A stretch of DNA of 64,000 nucleotides from Polyangiaceae bacterium (GTDB taxonomy: Bacteria; Myxococcota_A; Polyangia; Polyangiales; Polyangiaceae). The stretch is taken from contig JADJRH010000001.1 of assembly GCA_016712345.1 (NCBI GenBank), positions 2,852,001 through 2,916,000 of the forward strand, read 5' to 3'. The translations under genes and the position numbers were made by a program. Shown in pieces: positions 7,998 through 16,916 of this stretch (positions within the stretch are counted from its first letter, which is position 1; each line of letters begins with the position of its first letter). The notes beneath the pieces are model-generated. The model was given only the letters and a program-made list of their open reading frames with translations, had not been told where the DNA came from and did not search any database.

Positions 7998-8597
7998 TTT
8001 CGATGCTAACGCTGAGCGGCGGGGGCGTGGCAGGAGAGACTGCGGCCAGGCGGAAGAAGAAAAGAGTCGGTGACGCGCGCAGACGAAGGCGCGTCCGTGG
8101 GCACGAGTGGGTAGATCTGAGTGTTTGAAAAACGCATCGACTGCCTCTTTTTCAACACGAGGGTAGACTGCGTCCTTGACCTGTTCACCTGTTCCAGGCG
8201 GGTTCACGGAGTGGACTGTACTTCCCTGTCAGGTGGGTGACGGAGGGGCTCGGGCAAGAGGCAGGCTGTCAAACATACCGCCGCAATGGGTACACAGGCG
8301 GACATCGCGCGCAGTCAGGCGGCGAAGTTGTTCTACCCAGTCAGGTGGCGTTTCTTTTTTCTTTGACCGGTTCGGCCGGAGCTTGGAGTTCCCCCGGCTT
8401 CCTCCGTGTTCCTCCGTGGTGCGGGATCCGTCGCTATTCGCTCGCGAACGACGCCGATCGACTCCACGAGCAGTCGCTCAGGTTACGGGTGTCCCGATGG
8501 GCGGCGTCCTATCGCGCGAGGACCAACCTTCCCGATGCTATCCGGGCCGCTTGGGCGTCGAATTTGCCAGATCTTCGCCGCCTCAGCGCGCCTGTGA
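7998..8597. other. Non-coding or decayed stretch with a short shared repeat
   Basis: No intact gene seen. About 45 bp at 8338-8385 (CAGTCAGGTGGCGTTTCTTT...) recur at 16,348-16,392 in the same orientation, each time close after a larger gene or remnant. CCTCCGTGTTCCTCCGTGG at about 8401-8420 resembles the CCTCCGTG motif repeated near 44,430. Confidence 0.5.
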
Positions 8598-8825
8598 GTG
8601 CTTGCGCTTCGCTCATCCTCATGCGACCATCAAGTTATAGCTGAGGAACGGCTGGAACTCCTCGACACTCTTTGGGCGAGTCTCGGTCGTGATCCTACCG
8701 CGTTTCCCCTTGATGAAGCGCAAAAGTCCGAACTCGAACAACGTCTGCGCGACCTGCGTGTGGAGGGACCGACGGGCTTCAGCTGGGATGAAGTCGTTGC
8801 CCAAGCGCGGAAGCAAGGCCGGTGA
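8598..8825 (+). CDS. Orphan addiction-module antitoxin (PF09720/TIGR02574-like)
   Basis: The product has 75 residues. From residue 15 it reads EERLELLDTLWASLGRDPTA ... EGPTGFSWDEVVAQAR, the characteristic sequence of the RelB/YefM-like addiction module family that pairs with RelE/ParE toxins. The first 14 residues (from a GTG at 8598) do not look like the family's usual first helix, so the 5' end may have been replaced. No RelE/ParE gene follows within the next 200 bp, so this is an orphan or a decayed pair. Confidence 0.65.
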   Translation: MLALRSSSCDHQVIAEERLELLDTLWASLGRDPTAFPLDEAQKSELEQRLRDLRVEGPTGFSWDEVVAQARKQGR

Positions 8826-9031
8826 GGCCGTAGGTCAAGAAATTCTATATGGACACTTGCATTCCATCAATTGCATTTGGCTCATTCGCGCCGAAACGTT
8901 AGGAACCCGCACCTGAAGCAGTGCGCAGCGCGCGGTGGCGAGCGGCCGGCGGAGCGCACCACCCTGAATGGTAGATTCAGGAAGTAGAAAATAATGGTGG
9001 TGGGTAGATGGAAGACGGCGCTCGGGGGGAG

Positions 9032-9832
9032 TTAGATGAATTTGTCGAAGCGCTGCGAGATGGCGTCGCGGCCGTACGCTCGACGAATATCAATGCGGGC
9101 TTGGCGGGAGCGTGTGTACGCCGTGCCGATGGGAATGTGCTCGGCGTCGGCAATGGTAGACATGGGTAGCTTCAGGATGAAATGCGCGTAGAAAACGCGC
9201 ATTCTCCTCGGTTCTGTCCATTCTGACAATTCATCGAGTAGAGCGCTCAACCGCTCTTCTTGCTCCAATTCGAGCAATTCTTGTAAGGGTGTTGGGCGTG
9301 GGTCAATGCCCGACTCGCGAAGGCAGTTGTCAAACCATTCTGCCTCTTCAAGCGTTTCGCGCCGTTCTTTGCGTTTGCGGTGCGCCATGGCCACTCGACT
9401 CACGATGGCGTGCACAAAGCCGCCAAATTGAGGATGGTCGGCGTCGAGCGCCATGTTCAAGCGTTGGCGACGTTTCCAAACCGCCAGCACCTGAATCAGC
9501 GCGATCTGACTGACATCCTCCACATCGGCGTCGAGCACTCCACTCTTGCGCACGATGTTGCGAATAAACGGCCTCCGCTTTTCCAACTCGCGAGCCTGCC
9601 TGTCAGGTACATTGAGCAGTCGCTCGGGGATGGATTTCACGGTCATGCCCTGACAATGGTCAGCGGTGGTGAAACACGAATTGAAGTCGTTCACCGGGTA
9701 TTTTGAACGGTTGCAACGAGCAACGACGCCGAAAATTCCGGCTTCGGACAAAGTGAGATTATCCTCTTCCATGGGCTTGCGCTCCGCTGTCACGGGGTGC
9801 AGGTCAAGGAGCCGTTCGGTGGTTCGAAGCAC
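9032..9832 (-). CDS. RNA polymerase sigma-70 family (ECF-like) sigma factor
   Basis: The product has 266 residues from a GTG at 9832; starts at 9772 (MEEDNL) or 9646 (MTVKSIPERL) are also possible and the last gives a normal 204-residue ECF factor. Region 2 is at about residues 85-155 (FIRNIVRKSGVLDADVEDVS, QIALIQVLAVWKR, VSRVAMAHRKRK) and region 4 at about 205-250 (RVFYAHFILKLPMSTIADAE, then AYTRSRQARIDIRRAYGRD). Unlike the TIR-sigma fusion, both DNA- and core-binding regions are present. No anti-sigma gene is adjacent. It is transcribed against its neighbours, and its target promoters cannot be read from the sequence. Confidence 0.85.
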   Translation of the reverse strand: MLRTTERLLDLHPVTAERKPMEEDNLTLSEAGIFGVVARCNRSKYPVNDFNSCFTTADHCQGMTVKSIPERLLNVPDRQARELEKRRPFIRNIVRKSGVLDADVEDVSQIALIQVLAVWKRRQRLNMALDADHPQFGGFVHAIVSRVAMAHRKRKERRETLEEAEWFDNCLRESGIDPRPTPLQELLELEQEERLSALLDELSEWTEPRRMRVFYAHFILKLPMSTIADAEHIPIGTAYTRSRQARIDIRRAYGRDAISQRFDKFI

Positions 9833-10018
9833 CGGGCGGCTCCGCTTTTTTTTATAAATTCAGATTGACACGACATCCGCGGTCGTGGTGGGCCTCCTTG
9901 GGTAGATCGAGACAACACCAAGTTGTCGGATACTTGTTGTATCAAATCGAAAACCCCGATTCAACGCGAAAATCAACGCGCGTCGCCCAACCTGACCACA
10001 TCCGCACGGGCAGGAGCT

Positions 10019-10104
10019 TCGACGGGTGACGACGAACCCCGCCGCCAGGAGGTAGGATTCAACCCAAGCGCGCCGAAGCGGCCCAACTGCAAATTCAGGG
10101 GCGC
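10019..10104 (-). repeat. Inverted copy of module found at 4348-4422
   Basis: The reverse complement of this stretch matches the end of the 63-bp tandem repeat and its flank (CCTGAATTTGCAGTTGGGCC ... GGTTGAATCCTACCTCC). At the first TIR locus it is in the opposite orientation relative to the adjacent 160-bp module, so the two loci share both modules in rearranged order. Confidence 0.75.
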
Positions 10105-10156
10105 GGTGCGCAACGCTGAATGGAAGGAGTCGTGCCGCCGATCGGATCGGCCCGCC

Positions 10157-10316
10157 GGGATGCGCGTTGTGCCAAAAGCGAGCGCGAGGCCGGCTGCGTT
10201 GCGTTTCACGCGGGCGAAAACGCGAATTTCGGGCTTGATTGCCTCGAACAAGCCGGCGAAGATGCGGTGATGATCGGCGACGGCGGGATTGAATCGGATC
10301 CGCGGAACCGTCCATT
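10157..10316 (+). repeat. 160-bp dispersed repeat upstream of TIR gene 2
   Basis: Matches 4491-4650 with about eight mismatches in the same orientation and ends 36 bp before the second TIR start. Confidence 0.85.
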
Positions 10317-10351
10317 GCGTGTCGGGCAGACATAGATCAGGTGGACCCACA

Positions 10352-11500
10352 ATGCTGGTTCGACTCTTTATAGTGTGCGCTCCTGGAGACAACCACTTGT
10401 CCGCTGAGGTTGACGAGCAGCTCGGAAGGATGAAGACAGAGGGGTTGCTATATGTTCGCAGCAGCGTCGAATACGACAGCGCTGCTTCTCTCGTCTCGGA
10501 AATCAAACGCTCGGATATCATCCTGGTGGTCATTACGCCTCGACTAATCAACTCGTACTCGCACGGGATCGCCCTGGAGGAGATGCGGATCGCTGCAGAG
10601 ACTGGGACCGCACGGGTCGTGCCACTTCTGTTCGAGTCTTGTGATCTAACCGGTAGCTGGCTTGATAGTCGGACCTCACTGCCCCGAGGGGGTCGACCGC
10701 TCTCATCGGTACGCGATCGGAGCGAAGTATGGACGCAGATAACACGGGAGTTGCGCGACCTTGTCAATGTGCTCCCGCCGCGTCCCACGCACGATGATGT
10801 CGTCTCCGATAATGTCGTTCCCAACGATATTCCCCATCCTCCCCAAGCTCAAGCCGCACAGGAACCTTTGTATGTGCGAGCTGCTTACCGATTACTACAC
10901 TCCTATCACGCTCGAATCCTTCGTCTCATCGACCGCGCGCGCATTTCCGTTGGGGCGGTTCTCGGGCCGTTCGAGCATGCGTCCCAGGCGCCATACCTCC
11001 TGCGACACCCGTACGCGCCATCGAACTCCGATGTGGGTCAGATGCCGCTCATGCGAATCTCGTTTGCGTGGGAGTCTTCGCCGATGATCGGCACGCGAGG
11101 CTACCGTCTAATCGTCGTGCACGACGGCGACACCAGTTTCGATCTCTTGTCCCCCGTTGCGCAACAGCTTGCTACCGCGGCGGCCAGCAACTCTACGTTA
11201 TCGGTTTACATTACGTCGGTCATTCGCGATCTTGCCAACAATTCGCCCAGTCGCCTCGTCGTGGGTGGCATCGACGGGCAGCGTGTCTCATGGCAAGATC
11301 TCGACCGTCGGCTCGCGGGGGCGACCAATCAGCAACGTACCAACTGGACGGACGGGTTCATCCATGAGCTTCGCGTCGATGAAGCGACATTTCGCTTCGG
11401 CGGGCTCGTGAGGAACGTGGCAGAGCTGCTCTCCGAAGGTTCGGACGAAAACTGGGTGACTCCTGTGTTCGAGCTGGCCTCAAAGGGGAAATTCGCCTAA
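10352..11500 (+). CDS. TIR-domain protein with unknown C-terminal domain
   Basis: The product has 382 residues from an ATG at 10,352 with a CAGGTGGA ribosome site nine bases upstream. Residues 1-135 form a TIR-like fold (VRLFIVCAPGDNHLSAEVDE, DIILVVITPRLINSYSHGIA, LEEMRIAAETGTARVVPLLF), and an EEM motif supplies the Glu expected in the NADase helix. A Pro-rich linker (about 145-175) leads to a 200-residue C-terminal domain (for example FAWESSPMIGTRGYRLIVVH) with no recognised family. TIR proteins often act in abortive-infection systems as NAD-consuming effectors with a separate sensing domain; that role is inferred. Its stop codon lies inside attC-like element D. Confidence 0.75.
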   Translation: MLVRLFIVCAPGDNHLSAEVDEQLGRMKTEGLLYVRSSVEYDSAASLVSEIKRSDIILVVITPRLINSYSHGIALEEMRIAAETGTARVVPLLFESCDLTGSWLDSRTSLPRGGRPLSSVRDRSEVWTQITRELRDLVNVLPPRPTHDDVVSDNVVPNDIPHPPQAQAAQEPLYVRAAYRLLHSYHARILRLIDRARISVGAVLGPFEHASQAPYLLRHPYAPSNSDVGQMPLMRISFAWESSPMIGTRGYRLIVVHDGDTSFDLLSPVAQQLATAAASNSTLSVYITSVIRDLANNSPSRLVVGGIDGQRVSWQDLDRRLAGATNQQRTNWTDGFIHELRVDEATFRFGGLVRNVAELLSEGSDENWVTPVFELASKGKFA

Positions 11501-11602
11501 TGTTGAGCGCCCGACAGCCCAACTCCGCGCTGCAGATGACAAGCGCGTGCGGGCGCCCTTCGGGCTTCGTTACATCGCTTGCAGCAGACCGCAACGTTGG
11601 AT
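11495..11602 (+). repeat. attC-like element D overlapping the TIR2 stop codon
   Basis: GCCTAAT (11,495-11,501; one base off RYYYAAC) contains the TAA stop, and GTTGGAT (11,596-11,602) fits GTTRRRY. A second left core, GCCCAAC, is at 11,517-11,523. Between them CGCGCTGCAG...GACAAGC and GCTTGCAGCAGACCGC can pair imperfectly, with an inner GGGCGCCCTTCGGGC hairpin. Length and layout fit an attC site. Confidence 0.55.
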
Positions 11603-11708
11603 TGGCGGAGAAACCGAGCGCGACATGTCGGCGTCCGTCGCTTGGTAGTGAGCTGGTGGCGCGGCGTGCCGACTTTGCAGGTCTATTCAATGGTGGTGGA
11701 GAGAAAGA

Positions 11709-11996
11709 ATGAATCAACCGCCTATGGTGATCGGAAGTGCTCGGGTGCTCCGTTGGTCAGTTCTCGATGAAGGCCAACGCCCAACAGGAGGTTGGGGGCA
11801 CATCGTTGGAGGTAACCTTCAGGGACCAGTTGCCGGGCTTGCAATCTGTGAGTGTGGCGGTGAGACGGTCTACCTCTTCGGTTGCGATGCAGAATGGAAC
11901 GTCGTGACGGACACGTGGCATGAGACGCTGGAGAAGGCACTTCGACAGGCGGAATTCGAATACGAAGGGGTCACCGCAACGTGGAAGATGACCTGA
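11709..11996 (+). CDS. Small hypothetical protein, cassette-like
   Basis: The product has 95 residues and follows a GAGAGAAAGA purine-rich leader. Notable segments are VAGLAICECGGETVYLFGCD and WNVVTDTWHETLEKALRQAE. It is soluble and acidic, with three Cys (two near residues 46-48, one near 57). I do not recognise a named family; the pattern resembles short accessory proteins often found next to toxins. A GCCCAAC sequence ten bases after the stop may be a lone attC half-site. Confidence 0.6.
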   Translation: MNQPPMVIGSARVLRWSVLDEGQRPTGGWGHIVGGNLQGPVAGLAICECGGETVYLFGCDAEWNVVTDTWHETLEKALRQAEFEYEGVTATWKMT

Positions 11997-12332
11997 TATG
12001 CTGATGCCCAACACGATGCAGCCAGCCTCTCGCGATGCGCGGGCGGGATGAGGTGATTGTGGTTGTGGTGCGTTTGGATGACGCAGATGCGGTGAGAACA
12101 GCCGAGTGCGAAAAGTGATGTTTGTGCTTGCATGCGGCGTGTGTACGAGCGAGCATGGCGCGCGGATTAGCGGATCTGTGCAACACAAGTTGGCCAGCCG
12201 CAGCAGAGAGGCAACTATTTACGAGGTCGAGACACGTGAGGAATCGGGTCTGAGAACGGACCTTGAATGCTTGCAGTTTGCGATTCGGGTTCTCGGAGAG
12301 GCCGAAGCCGAGCCGGAGATCAGAGGAGCAAT
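11997..12332. other. Leader region of the kinase gene
   Basis: No gene seen. The 3' end carries the strong ribosome site AGAGGAG (12,322-12,328) for the kinase. A GCCCAAC at 12,006-12,012 is the only attC-like trace. Confidence 0.5.
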
Positions 12333-15300
12333 ATGAGCGCATCGGTGGAAACGATGAAATCCGTCGGCGTTGGCCGCTTCGTCCTTGAATGTCCCGTCGG
12401 CGCCGGCGGCATGGGGACGGTCTACCGTGCCCTCGATCGGGAGACGGGCGCTCCGGTGGCCGTCAAGCTCCTCACGGGTCGCTCGACCGCCGATGTGGCG
12501 CGCTTCTTCCGCGAAGCGCGCGTGCTCTCGGAGATCGAGAACCCGGCGGTCGTGCGCTACATTGCCCACGGCCACGACCCGCGCCCATATCTCGTTATGG
12601 AGTGGCTCGACGGGTGCGACCTCGCCCAGCACCTCGCCCATGAGCGACTGAGCATCGCCGACAGCGTGGCGTTGATCCGACGAGTCGCTCGCACCCTCGC
12701 GAGCGTCCACGCGCGGGGCATCGTCCACCGCGATTTGAAACCGAGCAACCTGTTCCTGGTCCGGGAGCGCCTGGAGGAGATCAAGATCATCGACTTCGGC
12801 ATCGCCTTGGCGAGCCACCCGACGCGCGCGATCACGGCCTCCAACGCAATCCTTGGGACGCCTGAATACATGGCTCCCGAGCAGGTGCGAGAAGGGCGGC
12901 AGGTCGATGTGCGGGCGGATGTCTTCTCTCTCGGTTGCGTCCTGTTCCATTGCCTTGCAGGCAAGCCGCCGTTCACCGGCATCCACCCCATGGCCGTCCT
13001 CGCCAAGCTCCTGCTCGAAGAGGTCCCCGACGTCGCGGAGTTACGGGACGACATGCCGGAGGCCCTCGCCGGCCTCGTCAAGCGCATGCTCTGCAAGGAT
13101 CCCGCGGGCCGTCCCGTGGGTGCGGGCGCCCTCGCCGCCGAACTCGACGCCCTTGATCTCCGTGGCCGCCGCCGACCCAGTGAGTTCTCTCTCACAGGAG
13201 AGGAAGATCGGCTGGTCTCCGTGCTGGTCGTAGGCTCGATCGAGGCTCCGCCAGTGGATGCGCCCGCCTTGGAGGCGAAGGACATCAAAGACGGTGAGGG
13301 CCCGGAGGACAGCCTTGAGGAGACGTTGACCCTGGGTCCCAGCCAGAAGGTGCGCCTCGCCGTGGCAGGCGCGGCGCTCCGGTACGGCGGGCATATGAAC
13401 TGGCTGGTGGACGGCACGCTGGTGGTTGTCTTCCCGGACGCCGAAGTGGCCACGGACGCCGCCAACCGTGCGGCACGCTGCGCTCTCGAGCTGATTGCCC
13501 TGGTCCCGGAGCACCCGGCCTCGCTCGTGATGGGCTGGCGGCGCGAGGGCTTCGGCTCGCCGATCGGGGATCTGCTCGAGCGGGGCGCCGGCCTGCTCGA
13601 AGCCTCGCGCGGCAGGGTGCGCATCGACAGCTTGACCGCCGGCCTCCTGGACGCGCGCTTCGAGGTGGAGCCGAATGAACAGGGCTTCTCGCTCAAGGGA
13701 GAGCGCGCGGTGGCCGGGACGGCCCGCAAAGTGCTCGGCAAGGCCGTGCCATTCGTGGGGCGCGGGCGCGAGATGATGATGCTCCAGGGGTTCGTGGAGG
13801 AGGCCGAGTCGAGCGCGCAGGCGGTGCTCCTCACGGGAGAGCCGGGCGTGGGCAAGTCGAGGCTTCGCCATGAACTGCTTCAATGGGCGCGCGGGCGCAG
13901 CGAGCCGGTGACGATCTGGATCGCGCGCGGCGACCCGATGCGTGCCGGCGCGCCGCTCGGCATGCTCGGAGATCTGGTGCGGCAAGCCGCGCAGATCCAG
14001 ATCGGCGAGGAGATCGCCGTGCGGCGGAAGAAGCTCGTGGACCGCGCGGCACGACACGTCGGCGCGGCAGTCGTCGCGCGCGTCGCCGAGTTCCTGGGCG
14101 AGATCATCGGCACGCGCTTTCAGGCGGAACAACCGCCGTCCACACCGGAGTGGATCGAGCTGCGCGCCGCGCGCCAGGACAAGATGCTGATGGCCGATCA
14201 GATGCGCCGGGCCTGGCTGGACTTTCTCGAAGCCGAGTGCCGGGCACAGCCTGTCATTCTCGTCCTGGAGGATCTGCAATGGGGCGACCGCGCCACGGTC
14301 GATTACATCGATGCTTCGTTGCGCGTCCTGAAACAGCTCCGGCTGTTCGTGCTCGCGCTGGCGCGGCCCGAGGTCAAGACCCTGTTCCCCGATCTGTGGG
14401 CGGCGAGGGGATTGAGCCAGATGCGGCTGAGCGGGTTGTCCCGCAAGGCGTGCGAGCGGCTGAGCGCGCAGCTCCTCGGGGCGTCGGGGACGCCTGAGGT
14501 CGCCGAGGGGATATGGACGCGCTCTGCCGGCAATCCCTTCTTGCTCGAAGAGCTGGTGCGCGCCCGCGGCGCCGGGCTCGAAGGAGATTTGCCCGAGACG
14601 GCGCTGGCCATGGTCCAGTCGCGGCTCGCCGGCTTCGACGCCGAGGCGCGCCGCTTGGTCCGCGCCGCGAGCGTGTTTGGGCGAGCGTTCTGGCCTGGAG
14701 GGCTCCGCGCGCTGCTCGGCAAGGACACGACCGCGGCGGAGATCGACGCCCGGCTCTCCGAGCTGGTAGAGCGGGAGTGGATCGTCGAGCGCGCCGAGAC
14801 GAGTCGCAAAGGGGAGCAGGAGTATGCCTTCATGCACGATCTCATGCGGGAGGCGGCCTATGCCATGCTCACCGGGGACAACCGGAAGCTGGGCCACGCG
14901 CTCGCGGCCCGATGGTTGGAGCAGAATGGGGAGACGGATCCGCTGGTCCTGGCCCAGCACTTCGAACTCGGCGGCGGGAAGGAGCGCGCCGTGCGCTGGT
15001 ATCGCGAGGCCGCGGAGCGGGCACTGGCAGGCAACGACTTCACCGGGGCGATCGAGCGGGCCGAGCGGGCGATCCAGCTCGGGGCCGCGGAGGAGGTGCT
15101 CGGGGAGGTCTCCGCGATCTGCGCCGACGCACATCGCTGGCGCGGGGAGATCGACCCTGCCGAGCGTTGGGCTCTGGCCGCCTTGGACAGCCTGCCCGCC
15201 GGGAGCGAGCGGTGGTACACCGTGGTGGCCCTGCTGAGCGATGTATCCCAGCAGCTCGGCCACCATGAGCGCCTGGGCACGCTTTGTGACACGCTCGAGA

Positions 15301-16289
15301 TGCGGTGGTTGGCCGAGATCGCCACGGGGCCCCAGGTGGCGGCCATGGCCGGCACTGCAAGACGGCTGCTGTTCATCGGCGCTTACGATCGGGCCCTATC
15401 CCTCGTGGCCAAGGTCGAGATGGTCGCGGACCGTTTCGAAGACAATCCTGGGGTCATCGGCCAGATCTGGGCCGTGCGCGGCCTGCTGGCGACGTTCACC
15501 GGAGACACCGCCGCCGCCGTCGAGAAGCAGACCAGGGCGGCACAATGCTTCGAGCGCGCGGGGAACTTGCGGATGGCCTGCCTTCAGCGATCCAACCTGG
15601 CATCGGATGAAAATGAGCTGGGCGCTTGCGCGGACGCCGTCGAGCACCTGCGCCGGGCGCTGGTTGAGAGCGAGCGCATGGGGCTCGTCCAGATCGCCGG
15701 GGTCGCAAAACAGAACCTCGGATTGAGCCTGCTTTGCCTCGGGGCCATGGACGAAGCAAAAAGCCTGCTCGAACAATCCATCACCTCGTTCGCTGCTATG
15801 GGCGACCGCCGGATGGAGGGGTGCGCCCATCTGTACCTCGCCCGAGCCCTGCTCCGCACAGGCGATCTTGCCAGGGCGGAGGCCGAGGCACGCCGCGGCG
15901 TGGACTTTTCGCAGGTGGCCCCGGTGCTCGAGCCGCAGGCGCGCGCCGTGCTGGCACAGGTGCTCCTGCGGGCCGGCCAACCCGAGAAGGCCCTTGATGA
16001 AGCACGGCGGGCCATGGAGCGGCTTGATGCGCTCGGGACGATCGAGGAGGGGGAGTCGCTGGTACGCCTGGTGTATGTCAAGGGCCTCGAGGCCACGGGC
16101 GACGCCGAGGGTGCGATCGCGGCGCTCAGGGCGGCGTACACGCGCCTGAACGAGCGGGCGGCGAGCATCTCCAAATCCCGGCACCGCACCAGCTTCTTGC
16201 AGAACGTGGCCGAGAACGCGCAGACGATCGAGCTGTTCGGGGCCTGGGCCTCAGGTCGCTGGCCCGCGCGGCGTCTGTCCATGGAGTGA
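12333..16289 (+). CDS. Ser/Thr protein kinase with cyclase-like, AAA and TPR modules
   Basis: The product has 1318 residues from the ATG at 12,333 behind AGAGGAG. Residues 16-285 are a Hanks-type kinase with all key residues: Gly loop GAGGMGTVY (23-31), Lys45, HRDLKPSN (132-139), DFG (154-156), then APEQ. Residues about 295-470 resemble a class III nucleotide cyclase that has lost its metal-binding Asp pair. Residues about 480-800 form an AAA_16 ATPase (FVGRGREMMMLQ, Walker A GEPGVGKS near residue 500, Walker B VILVLEDLQWGD). The rest, about 830-1290, is TPR-like helical repeats. This PknK-like layout is typical of large myxobacterial signalling kinases. No transmembrane segment is seen. Substrate unknown; nothing nearby is an obvious partner. 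Confidence 0.9.
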   Translation: MSASVETMKSVGVGRFVLECPVGAGGMGTVYRALDRETGAPVAVKLLTGRSTADVARFFREARVLSEIENPAVVRYIAHGHDPRPYLVMEWLDGCDLAQHLAHERLSIADSVALIRRVARTLASVHARGIVHRDLKPSNLFLVRERLEEIKIIDFGIALASHPTRAITASNAILGTPEYMAPEQVREGRQVDVRADVFSLGCVLFHCLAGKPPFTGIHPMAVLAKLLLEEVPDVAELRDDMPEALAGLVKRMLCKDPAGRPVGAGALAAELDALDLRGRRRPSEFSLTGEEDRLVSVLVVGSIEAPPVDAPALEAKDIKDGEGPEDSLEETLTLGPSQKVRLAVAGAALRYGGHMNWLVDGTLVVVFPDAEVATDAANRAARCALELIALVPEHPASLVMGWRREGFGSPIGDLLERGAGLLEASRGRVRIDSLTAGLLDARFEVEPNEQGFSLKGERAVAGTARKVLGKAVPFVGRGREMMMLQGFVEEAESSAQAVLLTGEPGVGKSRLRHELLQWARGRSEPVTIWIARGDPMRAGAPLGMLGDLVRQAAQIQIGEEIAVRRKKLVDRAARHVGAAVVARVAEFLGEIIGTRFQAEQPPSTPEWIELRAARQDKMLMADQMRRAWLDFLEAECRAQPVILVLEDLQWGDRATVDYIDASLRVLKQLRLFVLALARPEVKTLFPDLWAARGLSQMRLSGLSRKACERLSAQLLGASGTPEVAEGIWTRSAGNPFLLEELVRARGAGLEGDLPETALAMVQSRLAGFDAEARRLVRAASVFGRAFWPGGLRALLGKDTTAAEIDARLSELVEREWIVERAETSRKGEQEYAFMHDLMREAAYAMLTGDNRKLGHALAARWLEQNGETDPLVLAQHFELGGGKERAVRWYREAAERALAGNDFTGAIERAERAIQLGAAEEVLGEVSAICADAHRWRGEIDPAERWALAALDSLPAGSERWYTVVALLSDVSQQLGHHERLGTLCDTLEMRWLAEIATGPQVAAMAGTARRLLFIGAYDRALSLVAKVEMVADRFEDNPGVIGQIWAVRGLLATFTGDTAAAVEKQTRAAQCFERAGNLRMACLQRSNLASDENELGACADAVEHLRRALVESERMGLVQIAGVAKQNLGLSLLCLGAMDEAKSLLEQSITSFAAMGDRRMEGCAHLYLARALLRTGDLARAEAEARRGVDFSQVAPVLEPQARAVLAQVLLRAGQPEKALDEARRAMERLDALGTIEEGESLVRLVYVKGLEATGDAEGAIAALRAAYTRLNERAASISKSRHRTSFLQNVAENAQTIELFGAWASGRWPARRLSME

Positions 16290-16347
16290 TGAGCACCGCT
16301 TTTCGAGGACCACAGGACAGCGTCATGTTCGGCTTGTATCCCTTGCC

Positions 16348-16392
16348 AGTCAGGTGGCGTTTCTTTTTCTTTGGCCTGTTCGGACAGAGTTT
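16348..16392 (+). repeat. Short repeat shared with 8338-8385
   Basis: CAGTCAGGTGGCGTTTCTTT followed by a T-run, CTTTGGCC and GTTCGG matches the earlier site with small differences. The T-run is AT-rich against the local background, so it may be a promoter- or terminator-type fragment carried by a larger repeat. Confidence 0.6.
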
Positions 16393-16531
16393 CGGTGGGT
16401 AGTGGGTAGAGTGGTTGTTGGCTGGAGGAGGGCTTTGGCCACCTTCCAATTGCCTTTTGGGTGGAGGTGCACAAGCCGTATGATGGACATCATTTCGCGG
16501 AGGAATAAAAAGGTGCGCTGGCAGACCCACG

Positions 16532-16911
16532 GTGAATGATTCAGGGAGAGATATTGATGTGGCGGTCCTTTTCCGGTCGGTGGCCAAAGAAACAGACAAG
16601 GCCGACAGCGACGTTGACCTTCTCGTCGTCTCCAATATGTTGATGCTGGAGGATCTTTTTCGTACACTCGGCCCGGTGGAAGAACGCCTCGGGCGGCGCA
16701 TTAATCCGACTCTGTACACCACTGTGGAGTTCGACGCGCGGAGAAAAAGCAGGAATCCTTTCCTAACGAAAGTACTGACCGGCAAGCATCACGTTCTCTT
16801 GGGAGAGTTGAATGACCATCACGGCACTGAAAAATCTCGCGAGGTCAGGTCAACTCCGGCGCGAAGATCCGGCCCAGGAGGAGATCGATGGCCTGTTGAG
16901 ATCCGGTGCGC
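16532..16911 (+). pseudogene. Degenerate MNT-type nucleotidyltransferase
   Basis: From about 16,575 the frame reads VAKETDKADSDVDLLVVSNM ... GRRINPTLYTTVEFDARRKS ... NPFLTKVLTGKHHVLLGEL, the core and C-terminal half of the MNT antitoxin nucleotidyltransferase of HEPN/MNT modules. The usual YGSVARG is changed to FRSVAKE, losing the Gly-Ser of the catalytic loop, though DSDVD remains. The N-terminal strand is replaced and there is no stop at the normal end, so the frame reads on into the next gene. Together with the HEPN stub at 16,812 this is a decayed toxin-antitoxin pair. Confidence 0.7.
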
Positions 16912-16916
16912 CATGA
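16812..16916 (+). pseudogene. Truncated HEPN partner stub
   Basis: A 34-residue frame, MTITALKNLARSGQLRREDP then EEIDGLLRSGAP, starts with the expected overlap at the end of the nucleotidyltransferase and matches the N-terminus of HEPN-type partners of MNT proteins. It stops where those normally continue. Its TGA overlaps the ATG of the next gene (ATGA), which looks like normal coupling but may be an accident of the deletion. Confidence 0.6.

Larger units (their letters stand above)
9833..10351. other. Repeat-bearing intergenic region before TIR gene 2
   Basis: Apart from the two repeat modules described separately, no coding signal is convincing. TTATAAATTCAGATTGACA (about 9851-9869) could hold an AT-rich promoter for the divergent sigma gene. 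Confidence 0.5.

Noticed and set aside
8236..8640. 135-codon plus-strand frame before the orphan antitoxin
   Set aside because: It crosses a shared short repeat and has no ribosome site or coherent domain. A possible fragment cannot be supported.
9973..10824. 283-codon minus-strand frame over the repeat and the TIR2 5' end
   Set aside because: Overlaps the TIR2 gene in antisense. Only the stretch within the repeated module looks protein-like, and it is reported with the repeat.
12106..12336. 76-codon frame directly upstream of the kinase
   Set aside because: It ends four bases after the kinase start in another frame, its composition is poor for coding and it has no ribosome site.
13041..15266. 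741-codon open frame on the minus strand inside the kinase gene
   Set aside because: It is antisense to a well-supported kinase/AAA/TPR gene. Its composition (Arg, Gly, Pro, His) is typical of a GC-rich shadow frame and it has no start signal or domain.
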